Positions 11,460 to 23,175 of a DNA stretch of 64,000 nt are shown piece by piece. Position numbers and translations under genes: made by a program. The notes under the pieces were generated by a model. The model was not told the origin of the DNA. It made no database searches and saw nothing but the letters and a program-made list of their open reading frames with translations. The stretch lies in contig CAJINV010000009.1 in assembly GCA_905178155.1 (NCBI GenBank), positions 979,415 to 1,043,414 of the forward strand, read 5' to 3'. The number at the start of each line of letters is the position of its first letter. Position 1 is the first letter of the stretch. This DNA comes from Amoebophrya sp. A120 (taxonomy: Eukaryota > Sar > Dinophyceae > Syndiniales > Amoebophryaceae).

Positions 11460-12720
11460 CATCTTCAAGATCACGGTATAAATGAACATCGCCGAAGAAG
11501 ATATTCTCCGCTTGGAGGGAAGCAAAAGCGACCCACAAGCCACATCAATACGAGTGGGCTGCCTAGACCCAAATTTCAGGAGCGAGAGCCCTATCAAAAA
11601 CAAAAAACTCCGGAGGTCCGGAAGCGAGAGCCACATCATGTTTCGAGAAAAGACATTCTGGCGCTGGTGGACCAAAAGAAGCGACTCACAAGCCGGAATA
11701 AGTTTGGCGGCGAGATCCAACTTTCCGCAAAACACCACCAAATACAAAAGAAACCTTCGGCAATCGCTAATCAAGATACGCGCCGTGTTTGGGGAAACGA
11801 AATGCCGGAGCTGGATCAGAAAAAGGCGACCCACGAGTCAGAATACAAGTGGGCGGCGTAGTTCCAAATTTGAGGAGAACTCCGCCAAAACCAAAAACCT
11901 CGGATATCGGTAATCCAGAGTCCCACCCTGTTTGGGGAAACGAAATGCCGGAGCTGGATCAGAAAAAGGCGACCCACGAGTCAGAATACAAGTGGGCGGC
12001 GTAGTTCCAAATTTGAGGAGAACTCCGCCAAAACCAAAAACCTCGGATATCAGTAATCCAGAGTCCCACCCTGTTTGGGGAAACGAAATGCCGGAGCTGG
12101 ATCAGAAAAAAGCGACCCACGAGTCAGAATACAAGGAAGTGGGCGGCGTAGTTCCAAATTTGAGGAGAACTCCGCCAAAACCAAAAACCTCGGATATCGG
12201 TAATCCAGAGTCCGACCCTGTTTGGGGAAACGAAATGCCGGAACTGGATCAGAAAAAGGCGACACACGAGTCAGAATACAAGTGGGCGGCGTAGTTCCAA
12301 ATTTGAGGAGAACTCCGCCAAAACCAAAAGCAAAAACCTCGGATATCGGTAATCCAGAGTCCCGCCCTGTTTGGGGAAACGAAATGCCGGAGCTGGATCA
12401 GAAAAAGGCGACCCACGAGTCAGAATACAAGCGGACAGTCTAGATCCAACTTTGAGGAGAAACCGACCAAAGTCGAAAACTCGGGAAATCGCTAATCAAG
12501 CCCCAACACGTCCTCTTTCGGGAAAATAACTGCCGGCACTGGATCAACAAAAGACGACCCACAAGTCAGAATCAAAGCGGGCTGCCAAGGTCCAACTCCA
12601 AATTTGAGGAGGAGCCCATCAGAAGCAAAAACTTCGGGAATCGGTAATGAAGAGACATGTCCTCTTTGGAGCAAAGAGGTGCCCGATATGAATCAAGAAA
12701 ACACAAACGATGCACACGCC
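11460..12720. repeat. Tandem repeat array, ~143-bp unit
   Basis: A marker string GGGGAAACGAAATGCCGG recurs at about 11791, 11934, 12077, 12224 and 12373, giving spacings of 143, 143, 147 and 149 bp. The longer spacings come from small insertions (4 and 6 bp). At least three more degenerate units extend the array on both sides (about 11520-11790 and 12430-12720), so decay increases towards the edges. The unit length is not a multiple of three and each unit shifts frame, so short ORFs across it are artefacts. Each central unit has an imperfect hairpin, GGCGG...AGTTC against GAACT...CCGCC, around AAATTTGAGGA. Confidence 0.9.
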
Positions 12721-13216
12721 AGAAGCTAAGCGAGCTTTCTTGTGTGCAGCTGAACCTCCTGCAGATGTCGAACAACTTTCCAGCACTTCTCCACACTGCA
12801 CGAATGCTTCGCCAAAGCTTCTTCCGGTTCCGGCAGAAGCAGATCCAGATCCGAGATCATTCCTACACAAAAACAGAAGCAAATCAGCCAAACAAATGGA
12901 GGTCTGTCGGGATGCAGCTCAGGGTGCGTTGGTGTTTTTTTTGTTTCTCGGGGGTGTGAGGATGGGAATTGGTATGGGTATCTCATCAAAATTATAAACT
13001 CGGCTTCGCTCGTGCTATCTCGCTTGGAGCAGTACACCGGGCTTAAAACGACAAACAACGAACAGATGAAATCGAAGTGCTTGCTAATTGAAGGGGTATG
13101 AGTTTTTCACTTCCATTCATCGGTGATCGCCTTCGTCGGGTGCTGGTACATCTGGGCGGGGGCGGGTACAACACAAAAACTTAGTCGCTTGTTTGACGCA
13201 GCCGGTGCGCACTGCC
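12721..13216. other. Intergenic region
   Basis: About 0.5 kb between the tandem array and the 3' end of the acyltransferase gene. No supported feature. Confidence 0.4.
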
Positions 13217-15871
13217 TTAGCCGTGTCGCGTCTTTGCTCCAGGTGGACTTCTTGCTTCCGACGCCGCTCGTGCTGCGCTGTTCCCTTCACGCAGAGCGGC
13301 TCCGTCTTTGTTGGCTTCACTCCTTTCGCGCTGAGCAAGGAGTTCCGCTTCGAGTTCGCCATCCAGCGCGTTCTGGTCCATTCGGCCAAACAACGCTTCC
13401 TCTTCCTCCTCGCCGTTCTGGCTCCCCAACGACTCGCGGCGGCTCGGAAACAGATCTACAGAAGGGGAGCTACGCATCGGTGGCGAGGGGGAGTTCAGCT
13501 GGGGAGAGGTGGAAGAGGACGCAGCCGCTACACCAGTATCTCGCTCGCTCTGCTTGATTTTGTTCGTATTTGGACCGACCCGCGTAGAAGTACCATCTGC
13601 TTTCCTGTCGTTCTGCGATGCGGATGTGCCAAGTCTCGGCGTTGTGTTTGCGTCTACAGGTTTTGGTCCTGTCGTCCCCCCTACATCTTCGTCGAGCTTT
13701 CGCACCTCTGTTTCGTCCCCGATAAAGGACTGCAGTGACTCGGTAGGTCGGTACGAGAAACCATCGCGATCGACTAAAGATCCTGGTGCTGGTCCTCGCG
13801 AACTAGAAGATCCAGCTCTGCCCTTCCGCGGCTGCGGGAACGGGACCGGAGACGAAGACTTGTTGTCTACTTGCGGACCGGTGGTGCTACTAGCTCCGCC
13901 ACCTGCAGCCGCGCTATTTATCATGCCCGCTGTGTAGTACCGACCCGCTTGATTCCGCGCTTGGTTCGCAATTCGTATCTTCTCGCTCATCTCCTGTTTC
14001 GCTTTGGCTTTCCGCGCCAAAATGGCTCCCTTCGCACGCTTCAGTTCCTCCTCGGTAAAGGGCCGAAAGTCGTGGCCTTGCATTACCTCGTTGGCGTGCT
14101 TGATCTCGGGCGACTCGGGCACCGTCCACCCGAGGCCCCAGTTCTCCATCTCCTCTTTCCGTTTCTTCTGGTACTCCGCGTGCTTCTTGCGCAGCCGGTC
14201 GTACTCGTATTTCATGTGCAGCTGCACGTTGCGCGCGTACAGCTCAGCATCCTGCTTCTCCTCTTCTGTCGGGTAATAGATGCGGCACACCTTCACCAGC
14301 GCAGAGACAAAGCCGGCCCCGAGCCAGTTCCCGAACCACTGCGCGTCCGAAAACTCCTCGAGCTTCCCGTCGCTGGTCTTCTTGAACATCGGATTGGAAA
14401 TGTCCGAAGCGCCGAAATACAGCAATACGATGGGTCTCACCGGCAGCCCCGGCCGAAAAGCGCCCAACTTGAACTCGCCCACGGTGTGCCCGCTGGTCGT
14501 GGAACCCTCGGGAAAGATCAGCATAGCTTTATGCCCCGGTCTCCACTGCTTCACGTGGTCCTCGATCGCTTTCCGTGCGGCCTCGCGGCTACCTGCCTGC
14601 TGACGGTCGACCTGAAAAATATCGGAAATAGAGTCAGAGTCGCTTGCGTTCATAGGCTTTCATGCAGACAACCGATCGCGGCCAAAAAGCGTACATCATC
14701 CTTATCGAGGATCTCTTCTTCACTTCTAAGAAACAGTACAAGGAAACACAGTGCCTGTTTTAGAAGCGCGGATTGAAATTGTAAAGCATAAATATACCCA
14801 AACAGTGCCCATGCCGTCCATGAAGTCTCCTATCATCGGCAAGCTGCGGAGTTCGGTTTTCGCCATCACCTTCGGGTGGTCGAGCTCGGAGGTGACCAGC
14901 ATGCCGTCCACATAGCTGATGTGATTGCACACCAGAATCGGGCACTCGGTCAAGTTTTCCTCAGTCTCGTGCTTGGGCCAACTTGTCGTGATCGAGATTC
15001 CGTTCAACCGAAACCAGGCGGCGATCGCCCCTTTGAGCGTGGTTTGATCGTGCAGCTCGTGCCCCATCACCGCCCGTTGCACGTTGCCCCAGGCGTAGGC
15101 TAAGGCGATGCCCGTGGTGCCCAGTGTCGTGCTGGTAAGTTTCGCAGCGGCGGGGATGAAGTAGGCCGGGTTCCAGCTGCTGTACTCGTAGTAATCGTGC
15201 GAGGTCTCCCCATAGTTCCACTTGCTCTGTTCAACCCACTCCCGCTTTTTCTGCTCCTTCAGCTGCGCCTCCTTTTTCTCCTGAATCAATCGAATGGTCT
15301 CTTCTGTCGCAGAGGCCGTGGACGAAGTCGACGCGCGACTGCGTGGAGGTGCCGGCTGTGCTACGGTAGAGATACTAGGTCCTGATGCGGATCCCACTAG
15401 ACTGCTCCGTTGTCTCGGATTGAAACTCGCCGTCGCTTCATCTGCTCGAATGTCAGGCGGCGCCCGCTTCTGATTTTGTGTCGCTGCATTCAGACTCTGC
15501 CTGGCCGCGGAGGAGAGATCTTTTCCTTGGGGAGCTGTGATCCTGGCACTGCTCCCACTACTTGCATTTGGCTTGTAGGACGAGTTGTAGGAGGAAGCTG
15601 CGGACGCAGACGATGCTCCCCTGCTTTGTTCAGACACTGGTTTCGGCCGTGGCGCCATCCTGTCCGTGCCGCCGCTTGGAGGGGGTGCACCAAACGCGGG
15701 CGCTGAACCGTTTCCACCGCTGCCTGCCGCGCGCGGGCGGAGTCGCCCAGACTGGCTTTGCCGGGATGGCGCTTGCTGGTGCCCTATCCGATCCTCTACC
15801 TCGACATCGTCATCTGGGTCCCCAACAACGGAATCGATTATACTGCCAAAAACACCTGTGACAGACTCCAT
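13217..15871 (-). CDS. Lysophospholipid acyltransferase (PlsC family, LPCAT-like)
   Basis: Two exons, 15871-14798 and 14611-13217, give 822 residues. The intron is GTATAT...TTTTTCAG and phase 0. The first ~190 residues are disordered (Ser/Gly/Pro). A hydrophobic patch (TTLGTTGIALAYAWG) before the core may be the membrane segment. The PlsC core is clear: motif I NHISYVD, an HX4D box with His317 and Asp322, then motif III FPEGSTTSG with Glu393, and an LPVRPIVLLYFG stretch after it. The family transfers acyl groups from acyl-CoA to lysophospholipids at ER membranes or lipid droplets. The join GTVW|VDRQQ matches the usual FV.R spacing between motifs I and III. The C-terminus is charged and disordered instead of the EF hands seen in animal LPCAT1/2. 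Substrate cannot be told from sequence. Confidence 0.88.
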
Positions 15872-16607
15872 GACGTTGCGATGAAAAAGAGACTGTCTCT
15901 TCTATGTTGACATCAACCGTGTATCTGCTCTTCCAACTAGCACTCAAAACGAATCAGATGACTGAGGCATAAAACCTCGCTATCACATCATGATCTTAAA
16001 GCTCACTTAACATAAAGATCCATCGCGAGAGGACTGGAATTCGAAATCGAATCTTCAGTGGGCGTACAAAAATTTGATGGAATCTACTAGCTACTCTTAC
16101 TGAAAAGATGTCTTATTTCCAAAGACGGCACTGATTCATGTTCCGGAGTTCAGATCTTGAGGACCTGGTGCGAAGTTGTTTAATTTTTTTCTTTGCAGAC
16201 ACGATTACGACTTCCGATTGTATCATTGCACTAACTCTTACGACCTTGGGAGTACTAGTTGCGCGACTCGAATCGAAGTGCCGATGAAAGTCGAGGAATC
16301 CGAGTTGATGTTCATGTAGAAACGATTTCGCGAATGTTGGCACAGCGATAAACCGAATCAGTTTCGGAGCGATGCGAGGAGCATAGAGACCGTAGTACAC
16401 ACGATTCTTGATGATGATCCGTGTCGCACTCATTATTTTCATTTAGTGTTAAGCATAGCATCAACACCGTTTTACTTCAGCTTCAGCCGTAGCTTAAGTT
16501 TCGCTCCATGATGTACGTCCATATTACGTAACCTTTATCTGGCCTAATCTATCATTTCTTGCATCGCAGCTAAAACTTCATGATGACACAAACGCATTTC
16601 TGTTTCT
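15872..16607. other. Intergenic region
   Basis: About 0.7 kb, AT-rich. It contains one minus-strand ATG ORF of 109 codons (16113-16442) with basic, low-information composition that I do not accept as a gene. Nothing else seen. Confidence 0.45.
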
Positions 16608-19199
16608 TCACCTCGGGCGAATGCGAAACCAAATGGGCATGTGATCGGACCGAAAAAGTGGATGTGTTGAGACTGGCAGGTAAAGCGAGGACTCTTTCTC
16701 CAAGAAACCGAAAACGCCCGCGTTGGAATTTCGGGTCGCTCGAGCGGCAATCGAACTTTCTGCGTCACGATAGTACCTTTGGTTCTCCATGTCATTCAGC
16801 CTTTTTGCCCCTTGCAAATACGCTTGTCGCACAGCTACGCTCTCGGCGTCGCCCAGCTCCTGTACGACCGTGAAGCCCCTGCCGTACACGTGGTCGATGT
16901 TTTGCTTCTCCACCTTGTCGGCCTTCGTCATCTGGGACTGCAACACGGAGAGCTTCTTCGCGTAGGTGTTTATGTGCGTTCCAGCTCCGGTGAGGATACG
17001 AAGCGACCACTTTGCAACAACTTCTTCACTGGACAGCACTTCTTGCCCTGTAGCAGCTTTGGACGCCGCGGCCGCGACCTCCTGCTCCACAAGCTCTGCC
17101 GGCGTCTTGGGAATTTCCGCCGGCTCCGTATTGAGGTCTCCGCCGAGGAGAAGAAAGTTGCCTTCCTGGTGTGCTTCCCTGCTAGAAGTTCTCGCCGGCG
17201 CGAAAATGTGTGCGTCGAACTCGCGCTGCGTCGCAATGTGCCCGGACGAAAAGTGGTAGCTCCCGAGCTGCACAGGTTGGCCCACATTCACCAAATCAGC
17301 CACGCAGCGCAGTATCCGTGGCGAGGGAGCTTCGATGGAATTGCTGTAGAGCTTCCGAAGCTTCTGCGGCTTGATGAGAATCACGCTGTTGTCGGGATCT
17401 GTGGAATTGTAAGACGCAAACACGGCGACGTACTTGTAGTGCGTCGTTTGCAACCCACCCGTGACGGAATCTTTCCTGAACAAAGCGAGTCCGTCCTGCT
17501 CCTCGCCGGCAGTAATAGGAAATATTTTGTGCGCTTCGAAGAACTCCTTGCTCTGCAGCAAACTTTGGTCGACCTCCTGCAGTAACACGATGTCTGGATA
17601 CATTAGTAACTCGAGCACTTCCAAAATTTGCTTCATGTGCGTCCCGGGATCTGCCTGGTAGGTGCTGGGGACGCCGGAAAGCTTTGGCTTTGCACTGCTC
17701 GGCGAAGAGTTGTCAGCAGATCTCGACGGGGATCCGCTTCCTTCTACAGTTCTACCTGGTTCAGCATCATTGTCTTCTAGGGATGCTGTCGACGTTCCCG
17801 CCCGCTTCAACGTGGTCCAGACGTCGATCAGTGGAAGCGGCGTGTCATCTTCCTCATCCTCGTCAGCGTGCAAATTTGACGTCGGAAAGGACTCGACTTT
17901 ACGCACTTTGTTTTCTTGCCGCCGTCGCTCCTCTTCCATTTCTAACCGCTCCAACACCACCTCCTGGTCACGCTGGTAGAGCCGAAGGCGTAGTCGGTCC
18001 GTCTCTAAAGCAGCATCGTGCCACGCTTTCAGCATGAGCAAATCGTAGATTCGCATCTTGAAAAAGTCGATGCTCAGATGATCAGTTGGGTCAAGCAAGA
18101 TAGAAGCGCTCGACTCAGGCCCGCCGGCAGGGGAGACGGTTTTCGACTTTACAACGAGGGGACCTCCTTGGCTTGTCGCTCCTGCACCACTCGCACTCAT
18201 CTGCTCCCCTGTGGTCGGCCTATTTCCAATGTCGCTCTCCTCCTCATACGCCCATGCGTTGAGTCCGCGGCGCGCGAAGAATTTGGCCCCCTGTGAGAGG
18301 CTGAATTTTTTCGTGTCCGGATTTGCATAGATGGCCCGATCCTCCAGTAGCCACTCGTGCACAGTCATCTGCGACCACTTCTTCCAACGCGTTTCCACGT
18401 CGATCGGAAGTAAGTCTTCAGATACCGCCAAGTTTTTGTTTGCCGTTCCTGTCAAATCCAGCGGTTTACGGATTTTGTCCTTCAACAAATAGTCCGTGTT
18501 GTGCTTCCAAATCCCGAGGCAATCCTGCCACTTGAACGAGTACTGCGGGGTGGGTGGCGGGTACGCGTCTGCAGTGACATGGAACCTCTCCAGGTACGCC
18601 GGCTGCTTGATTGCTTCCGCAAGGAGGTCCCCGAGCGTCTGCGTTGCGCCTACAGACTTCGAAAGATGATCGCTGCCGGCCGCTGGCGAAGGCTTAGACT
18701 TTGAGAAAACCCGGTAGTCGCCCATGATTTGCTGCACATTCCTGCGAAATAGTGCGTACAGCAGAAATTGCGAACGCTGCAAATCCCTTTCCTTTTTCTT
18801 CAGGACCGCTCCAGTCGAATCATCTGCCGCGATTGAGCTTCTCAGCGCTGTGTCCAGCTCTTGCCGAACTTTTTCGATCTGCGCATCCGAAAGTTCATGT
18901 TCAGATGACGTGTCTTCATCTCCTGCGCTATTTACAGTTACATACCGTAGCTCCGATAGCGTCGGCACCTTGTTCTCGCAGCGCTTGTAAATTCCTGGGT
19001 CTACGTCGAAAATGTTACTACGAAGGCCAATCGATAGCACATTCCACGTGAGTAGCGAAAAAGAGTCGCCCAACGGCGGTCCTAGACTCGTAGGATCTTC
19101 TCCGTCCATTGAATTTTTGTCCTGCTGCAGGCTCCACAATACGTAGATGGCGTAGGACAGCTGCGCAACGAGAACCGCACACAGGAAAAACTTTTTCAT
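16608..19199 (-). CDS. Endonuclease/exonuclease/phosphatase-fold protein, N-terminal membrane anchor
   Basis: Single open frame of 863 residues from the ATG at 19197-19199. The frame stays open upstream only from a GTG. Residues 1-24 (MKKFFLCAVLVAQLSYAIYV...) form a signal peptide or signal anchor. EEP-superfamily motifs occur in order: TWNVLS (51-56), DIVLLQEVDQ (metal-binding Glu), LLLGGDLNTEP (catalytic Asp-Asn) and a terminal SDHMPIWFRI with the catalytic His. The TWN and QEVD motifs are separated by about 500 residues, much more than in compact nucleases, because a long charged insertion sits inside the fold. The family includes sphingomyelinases, inositol phosphatases, CCR4-type deadenylases and nocturnin; the membrane anchor argues against a cytosolic deadenylase. 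A DHVYG segment is also conserved-looking. Substrate unknown. Stop is TGA. Confidence 0.8.
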   Translation of the reverse strand: MKKFFLCAVLVAQLSYAIYVLWSLQQDKNSMDGEDPTSLGPPLGDSFSLLTWNVLSIGLRSNIFDVDPGIYKRCENKVPTLSELRYVTVNSAGDEDTSSEHELSDAQIEKVRQELDTALRSSIAADDSTGAVLKKKERDLQRSQFLLYALFRRNVQQIMGDYRVFSKSKPSPAAGSDHLSKSVGATQTLGDLLAEAIKQPAYLERFHVTADAYPPPTPQYSFKWQDCLGIWKHNTDYLLKDKIRKPLDLTGTANKNLAVSEDLLPIDVETRWKKWSQMTVHEWLLEDRAIYANPDTKKFSLSQGAKFFARRGLNAWAYEEESDIGNRPTTGEQMSASGAGATSQGGPLVVKSKTVSPAGGPESSASILLDPTDHLSIDFFKMRIYDLLMLKAWHDAALETDRLRLRLYQRDQEVVLERLEMEEERRRQENKVRKVESFPTSNLHADEDEEDDTPLPLIDVWTTLKRAGTSTASLEDNDAEPGRTVEGSGSPSRSADNSSPSSAKPKLSGVPSTYQADPGTHMKQILEVLELLMYPDIVLLQEVDQSLLQSKEFFEAHKIFPITAGEEQDGLALFRKDSVTGGLQTTHYKYVAVFASYNSTDPDNSVILIKPQKLRKLYSNSIEAPSPRILRCVADLVNVGQPVQLGSYHFSSGHIATQREFDAHIFAPARTSSREAHQEGNFLLLGGDLNTEPAEIPKTPAELVEQEVAAAASKAATGQEVLSSEEVVAKWSLRILTGAGTHINTYAKKLSVLQSQMTKADKVEKQNIDHVYGRGFTVVQELGDAESVAVRQAYLQGAKRLNDMENQRYYRDAESSIAARATRNSNAGVFGFLEKESSLYLPVSTHPLFRSDHMPIWFRIRPR

Positions 19200-19668
19200 G
19201 TGGAAACGATTGCTTCCGACACTGCCGGAAACGGAAAAATCCTGAGCTTGCTTCACATTAATAGTCTGCGCGTGTTGCTTCGACGACGCTTGAATGTTCT
19301 GCGACGAGGAACATTTCCGTTTCTACTAGTACCTCCAACCTCAAGTAGCCGATGCCGCGATGGAATCAATGCGTAAAGTTTTCAAGTGCCAATAAAATCG
19401 GAATCGCTTTCCCGCACGGGATAATGTCCCCGCTCGTTCGTGTGTAGTCAAAGAGAACCAAGAGCAATTTTTTACGCGCACTGTAAAAAAATCAATACGT
19501 CGATACAATAAGCTAGAAGCACAGTCTAGAATACTCGAACCGAATACGCACGGACAAAATACTATGGGAGAACACTAATGCAACCCCGGCAACGTCGCTC
19601 CTGCGCATGGTGCCACGACGTCGCTTGCTCGGTCCATTGGCATTGCGAGGTTGATGCGCTTGCTGATC
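19200..19668. other. Intergenic region
   Basis: About 0.47 kb between the EEP gene start and the small gene upstream. No ORF or repeat of note. Confidence 0.4.
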
Positions 19669-20255
19669 TTATTGTTTTTGCCGCTCCGTGGCCATTGATT
19701 TAAAAAGCTCCTCGCCGCGACTCCGCAAACACGCTACTTGTTTCTGAATAGTGCTTTCAAAAAATGACAAGGACGAGGGCTCTAACTTCGACCACCCAAG
19801 AGACTGGAGAAGCCCCTGATGCGGCAAAAGCGATGTGTCATTTAAGCGTGAGAGCGCCGTGGCCACCCTCGGTGCGAGGATACCGATCTCCTTTTTGAAA
19901 GCGAAGTATTCAAAAATTTACATCTCCAGCGCACAATCAATCGCAGCGATATTCACAGTAAAAGATACAGCTGTACGACCGGTGTCGCGGTCGTACATGA
20001 AAAAAAGTCTACAGAAAAAAAAACGGGGTTCTGAAATAATTCGCAATAATGGTAAAAAGTTTGACGAGTGTTATCAAATCGCATGTTAGAACGTTTGGTG
20101 TTGTAAACTAAATCCCGTGCTTCCAGGAGGAAAAGGCAGACGGGATTATCTGATGAAACGAGATGTCCTCGCCTGAGCATCGTGTACCAGATCTCCAGTC
20201 GTGCTATCTTTTCCACGCGCTCAGCTACACTGGGGTGTGAGACAAGCCTGGCATC
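19669..20255 (-). CDS. Possible small spliced gene, function unknown
   Basis: Two conserved-looking coding patches lie in one direction between alpha-NAC and the EEP gene. The distal patch (about 20255-20156) reads DARLVSHPSVAERVEKIARL and onward. The proximal patch (about 19901-19669) reads EIGILAPRVATALSRLND and ends FKSMATERQKQ then TAA. A GTTTCA donor after CATCTC and an AAAAAG acceptor would join them in phase 0. The composition (balanced, amphipathic helices, no low complexity) is unlike the random ORFs nearby, which is why I list it. No start codon is placed; at least one more 5' exon is needed. I recognise no family. Confidence 0.33.
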
Positions 20256-20461
20256 TACGTGTTACCCGGGTAGCTCGATTCAGCTTCTTTCAGCAATCTC
20301 GCAGAGCCAAGGCGTGGAGAAGACGTAAGGGCCCACGCGGGGATGTAGGGTTTGCTGGTCGTTCCGCGGCACAACTTTTAACCTAGTGCGGAAACCCGCT
20401 TCAGAACACTGATTGCCCGGGACGAGGTTCTGGTCGCATCAGAAATGTCGTGTTGAAGGAT

Positions 20462-21945
20462 TTAGTTGAAAGACATGATGGCCTCCACAATGTCGTTCTT
20501 GTGCTCTTTCAGTGCCTTAATTGCCTTCTCGCGCGTTGTGCTCACCTGTTTTAGATTAGGAAGGGAGTCGCGACGTCTAAAAATGTGGAAGTTTCGGACC
20601 ACAAAGGCGATTCAGAAAAGTGATACACGATGTGATAGACTGACCGATTTTCGCTTGTGTCTAACATGATCGGAGTGCTGTGATATGGAGCTAAGTATGG
20701 TATCTGACAAATGAGCGACGTCCCGCAGCACAACCACTTTCCATATAGTGTTTGTGTCCAAAAATAGGATTATGGTGGATCTAAATTTACGCCACGGCAA
20801 CAACGAACATCTCTCAAAATCAATAAGCCGTGAGGTTCTAAGTCTGTCTAAAGCTTCTAAATCTGTCCAAATCTAAATCATGTACCTGGGTCATGATGAG
20901 CTCGATGTCCTTCTCCTCTACCTTGGTGCCGGAGCTGTCGTCCTCCACCACTTCCTCAATCTTCGGTTCCTCCTTGGTGTCAGCATCCGCGACGGACGCT
21001 CCGCCCTTTGCTGCCTCCATCTGCTGCTTCAAAGCCTGCATCTGCATTGACTGCTGCATCTGACGGTGAGCCTTATTTAGAGATTTCTTTCTGAATGAAT
21101 CAAGATCAGCAAGATCGTCGAGCATGCCATGTCGTTTTTGTTATTCGTGCCTGTGACATTCAACGGATTGAAACCAAACCAACTGAACCACCACGGAATC
21201 ACGCATGGTTAGTCCTCTCTCACGATGACTTTGACGATGAAAACTAAACAGCAAGTACCTGTGCGGCAGCGCTGGCTGCGACATCCTCGATCTTGGCTTC
21301 CCCGAAAATGACGTAGGTTTCGGAAGACGGGGCCTTCATGACTTCCGGCTTTGAGATCACGAACAGAATGTTCTTTGTCTTCTTTACCTGTAAGGAGCGA
21401 AAAATTTGAGACGTAAAACTGGATCTTTGCCTTTACGCAACGAGGTGGTGAGAAAATTTAGAATTCATGTACATGCAGATGACGCGGCGCCCTTACGCGT
21501 CCTTTCGCCAGCGCATGCGCATTGGTCGAAGGTGTGCACAGCGCTTCAATATGCGCAAAAATGCTTTTAGTCTGAAATTAGTACCGTAACTCGGACAATG
21601 CCGCCAAAGGGTCGGAGCCCGAGCTTGGAGACGGCTTTTCGGCACTTCTTCTCAGCCCGGTTCTGCTTGGTTCCATCCTGTAGTTTAGAAAATTTAGAAA
21701 ATCGTGACTAGGCAAAATGTAATTTAGAAAGCTGCCTTTTGGCCTGGATCACCATTTCAACGTCCGACCACGCCCAAAGGCTGCGTAGTTATCATGCGAT
21801 ACTGTGTGAAAATATCACTACATACCAGCATATTTAGATTTCGATTTAGAACACGAGCGCTGTGTACCTTGCTTTCCTCCAAGTTCGGGGCGTCACTGGA
21901 GGAATCGGAGTCCACCTCCTCGATTTTCGGCTCGGTTTCCGGCAT
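20462..21945 (-). CDS. NACA: Nascent polypeptide-associated complex subunit alpha
   Basis: Five exons: about 21945-21868, 21677-21585, 21387-21259, 21059-20886 and 20545-20462. All introns are phase 0 and GT-AG, giving 185 residues. Order: acidic N-terminus ([16 protein letters not shown]), NAC domain ([16 protein letters not shown], then [18 protein letters not shown] and [13 protein letters not shown]), Gln/Met-rich linker, and a C-terminal UBA domain ([22 protein letters not shown]...DIVEAIMSF). The protein dimerises with beta-NAC (BTF3), binds ribosomes at the tunnel exit and shields nascent chains from wrong targeting. Length and architecture match the family. Several acceptors are preceded by TCTAAA-like sequence (TAATCTAAAACAG, TTCTAAACTACAG), a plausible branch site. 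Exon-1 end may be off by one base. Confidence 0.96.
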
Positions 21946-23175
21946 ATTCTTTAGATTTTATCGGGGAAAAAAATCACCGCAGAACTTCTAAACCAGTGCT
22001 CTATCGCTAGTGAAACTTTAACAGGCGACAAAAAAGCCTCTTTTAGAAGTGTTTCTAAAAGTTGTTGGTGAAACCCTGAGATGGAAATCATGGATGAAAG
22101 AACAATAGAGTCTTCGATTGAAAGCAGAACTTGTAGCGTATAGTATAGGTACAGATAAATATTTTTTGTGCATAGAAGATAATTATGATCTTTTAGTTTT
22201 ACCACTTGCCGTTATTTCAGTATCAGAATCGCCACGCGAAGGCAAACAAGATCCACAACCACAGTTTGCAAGATAAAGCGCAGATTCTGCGTGTCCTTGA
22301 AATGTGCAGGTGCAGGCGTACTAAGATCGATCTTATGTGTATAAAAGGATGCTACTTGCAGAAAGGATCTCGCCTCGTTGGCGTCGCTTCAATAAGACAG
22401 CAGAAGCAGGTCCACGTGTGACGGCTACATCAGCAACTCTTACACAGTAGACCGTGGGTCACAACATCAGTTCTGCGCCCAATATCAGGATCTTTCACCG
22501 CGCATCTTGTGCCTACCGTCGAATGGCTGTGTGCGGATCTTGAAGTTGAAACAGAAATTTAGATTTAGAAAACCGATTCACCCTGGAATACCACGGTTGT
22601 GAACTACTGGAGACGTTTCCAAGCAAAGGGGAACACGCCAGTCGAAAGCTCGACTTGAGCTGCTCTGCTACAGTCGCTCGCACGAACGTCGACAACAATT
22701 CACAATTGGATGAGTAGTTACACATGGATGGTTAAGTAGTGCCGTTTGTCTACCACGTTGCTTTTTCAGCACTTCAATTCTATTCGTACCGGATGGAGAG
22801 AAGTTCAATATATTAATTTGCTTTTCCGTTCCCTCCTGGACACCGCAAAAAAGCTACACCGGCGCAGGGTTTGATTCTGGGTCCAAGCTAGGACCTCAGT
22901 GTCGTTGAATCTTTGGAAAAATGGAAAAAGTTTGCGTCAATAGCTCTAGTGTTGTTGAAGTAACCTATTCGCTCATCTTTAGAAAGATGGGGATCGATCC
23001 TCATCGTCGGATTTGAACATTTCTTCTTTATGAATGTTTATCCTTTTAGTTTGACCTTTACAGTAACCAACCTTCTGTTGACCCCCGGCGTCCCACCGGT
23101 TGCTCTCGGTGCTGCTCTGAACGCAGCAACACAAGAGGAGGAAATTGCGAAGCAACCGGCCAACCACCAACCGCG
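21946..23175. other. Intergenic region
   Basis: About 1.2 kb between alpha-NAC and the ciliary gene. AT-rich; several TTTAGA/TCTAAA strings. No gene supported. Confidence 0.45.

Noticed and set aside
11667-12443. Overlapping ORFs with repeated GNEMPELDQKKATHESEYK-type peptides
   Set aside because: They are the 143-bp tandem repeat read in shifting frames; the period is not a multiple of three, so no repeat protein exists.
11460-12720. CRISPR array
   Set aside because: Units are contiguous ~143-bp repeats with no unique spacers, in a eukaryotic genome.
16113-16442. Minus-strand ATG ORF of 109 codons
   Set aside because: Basic, low-information sequence in AT-rich spacer; no splice or family support.
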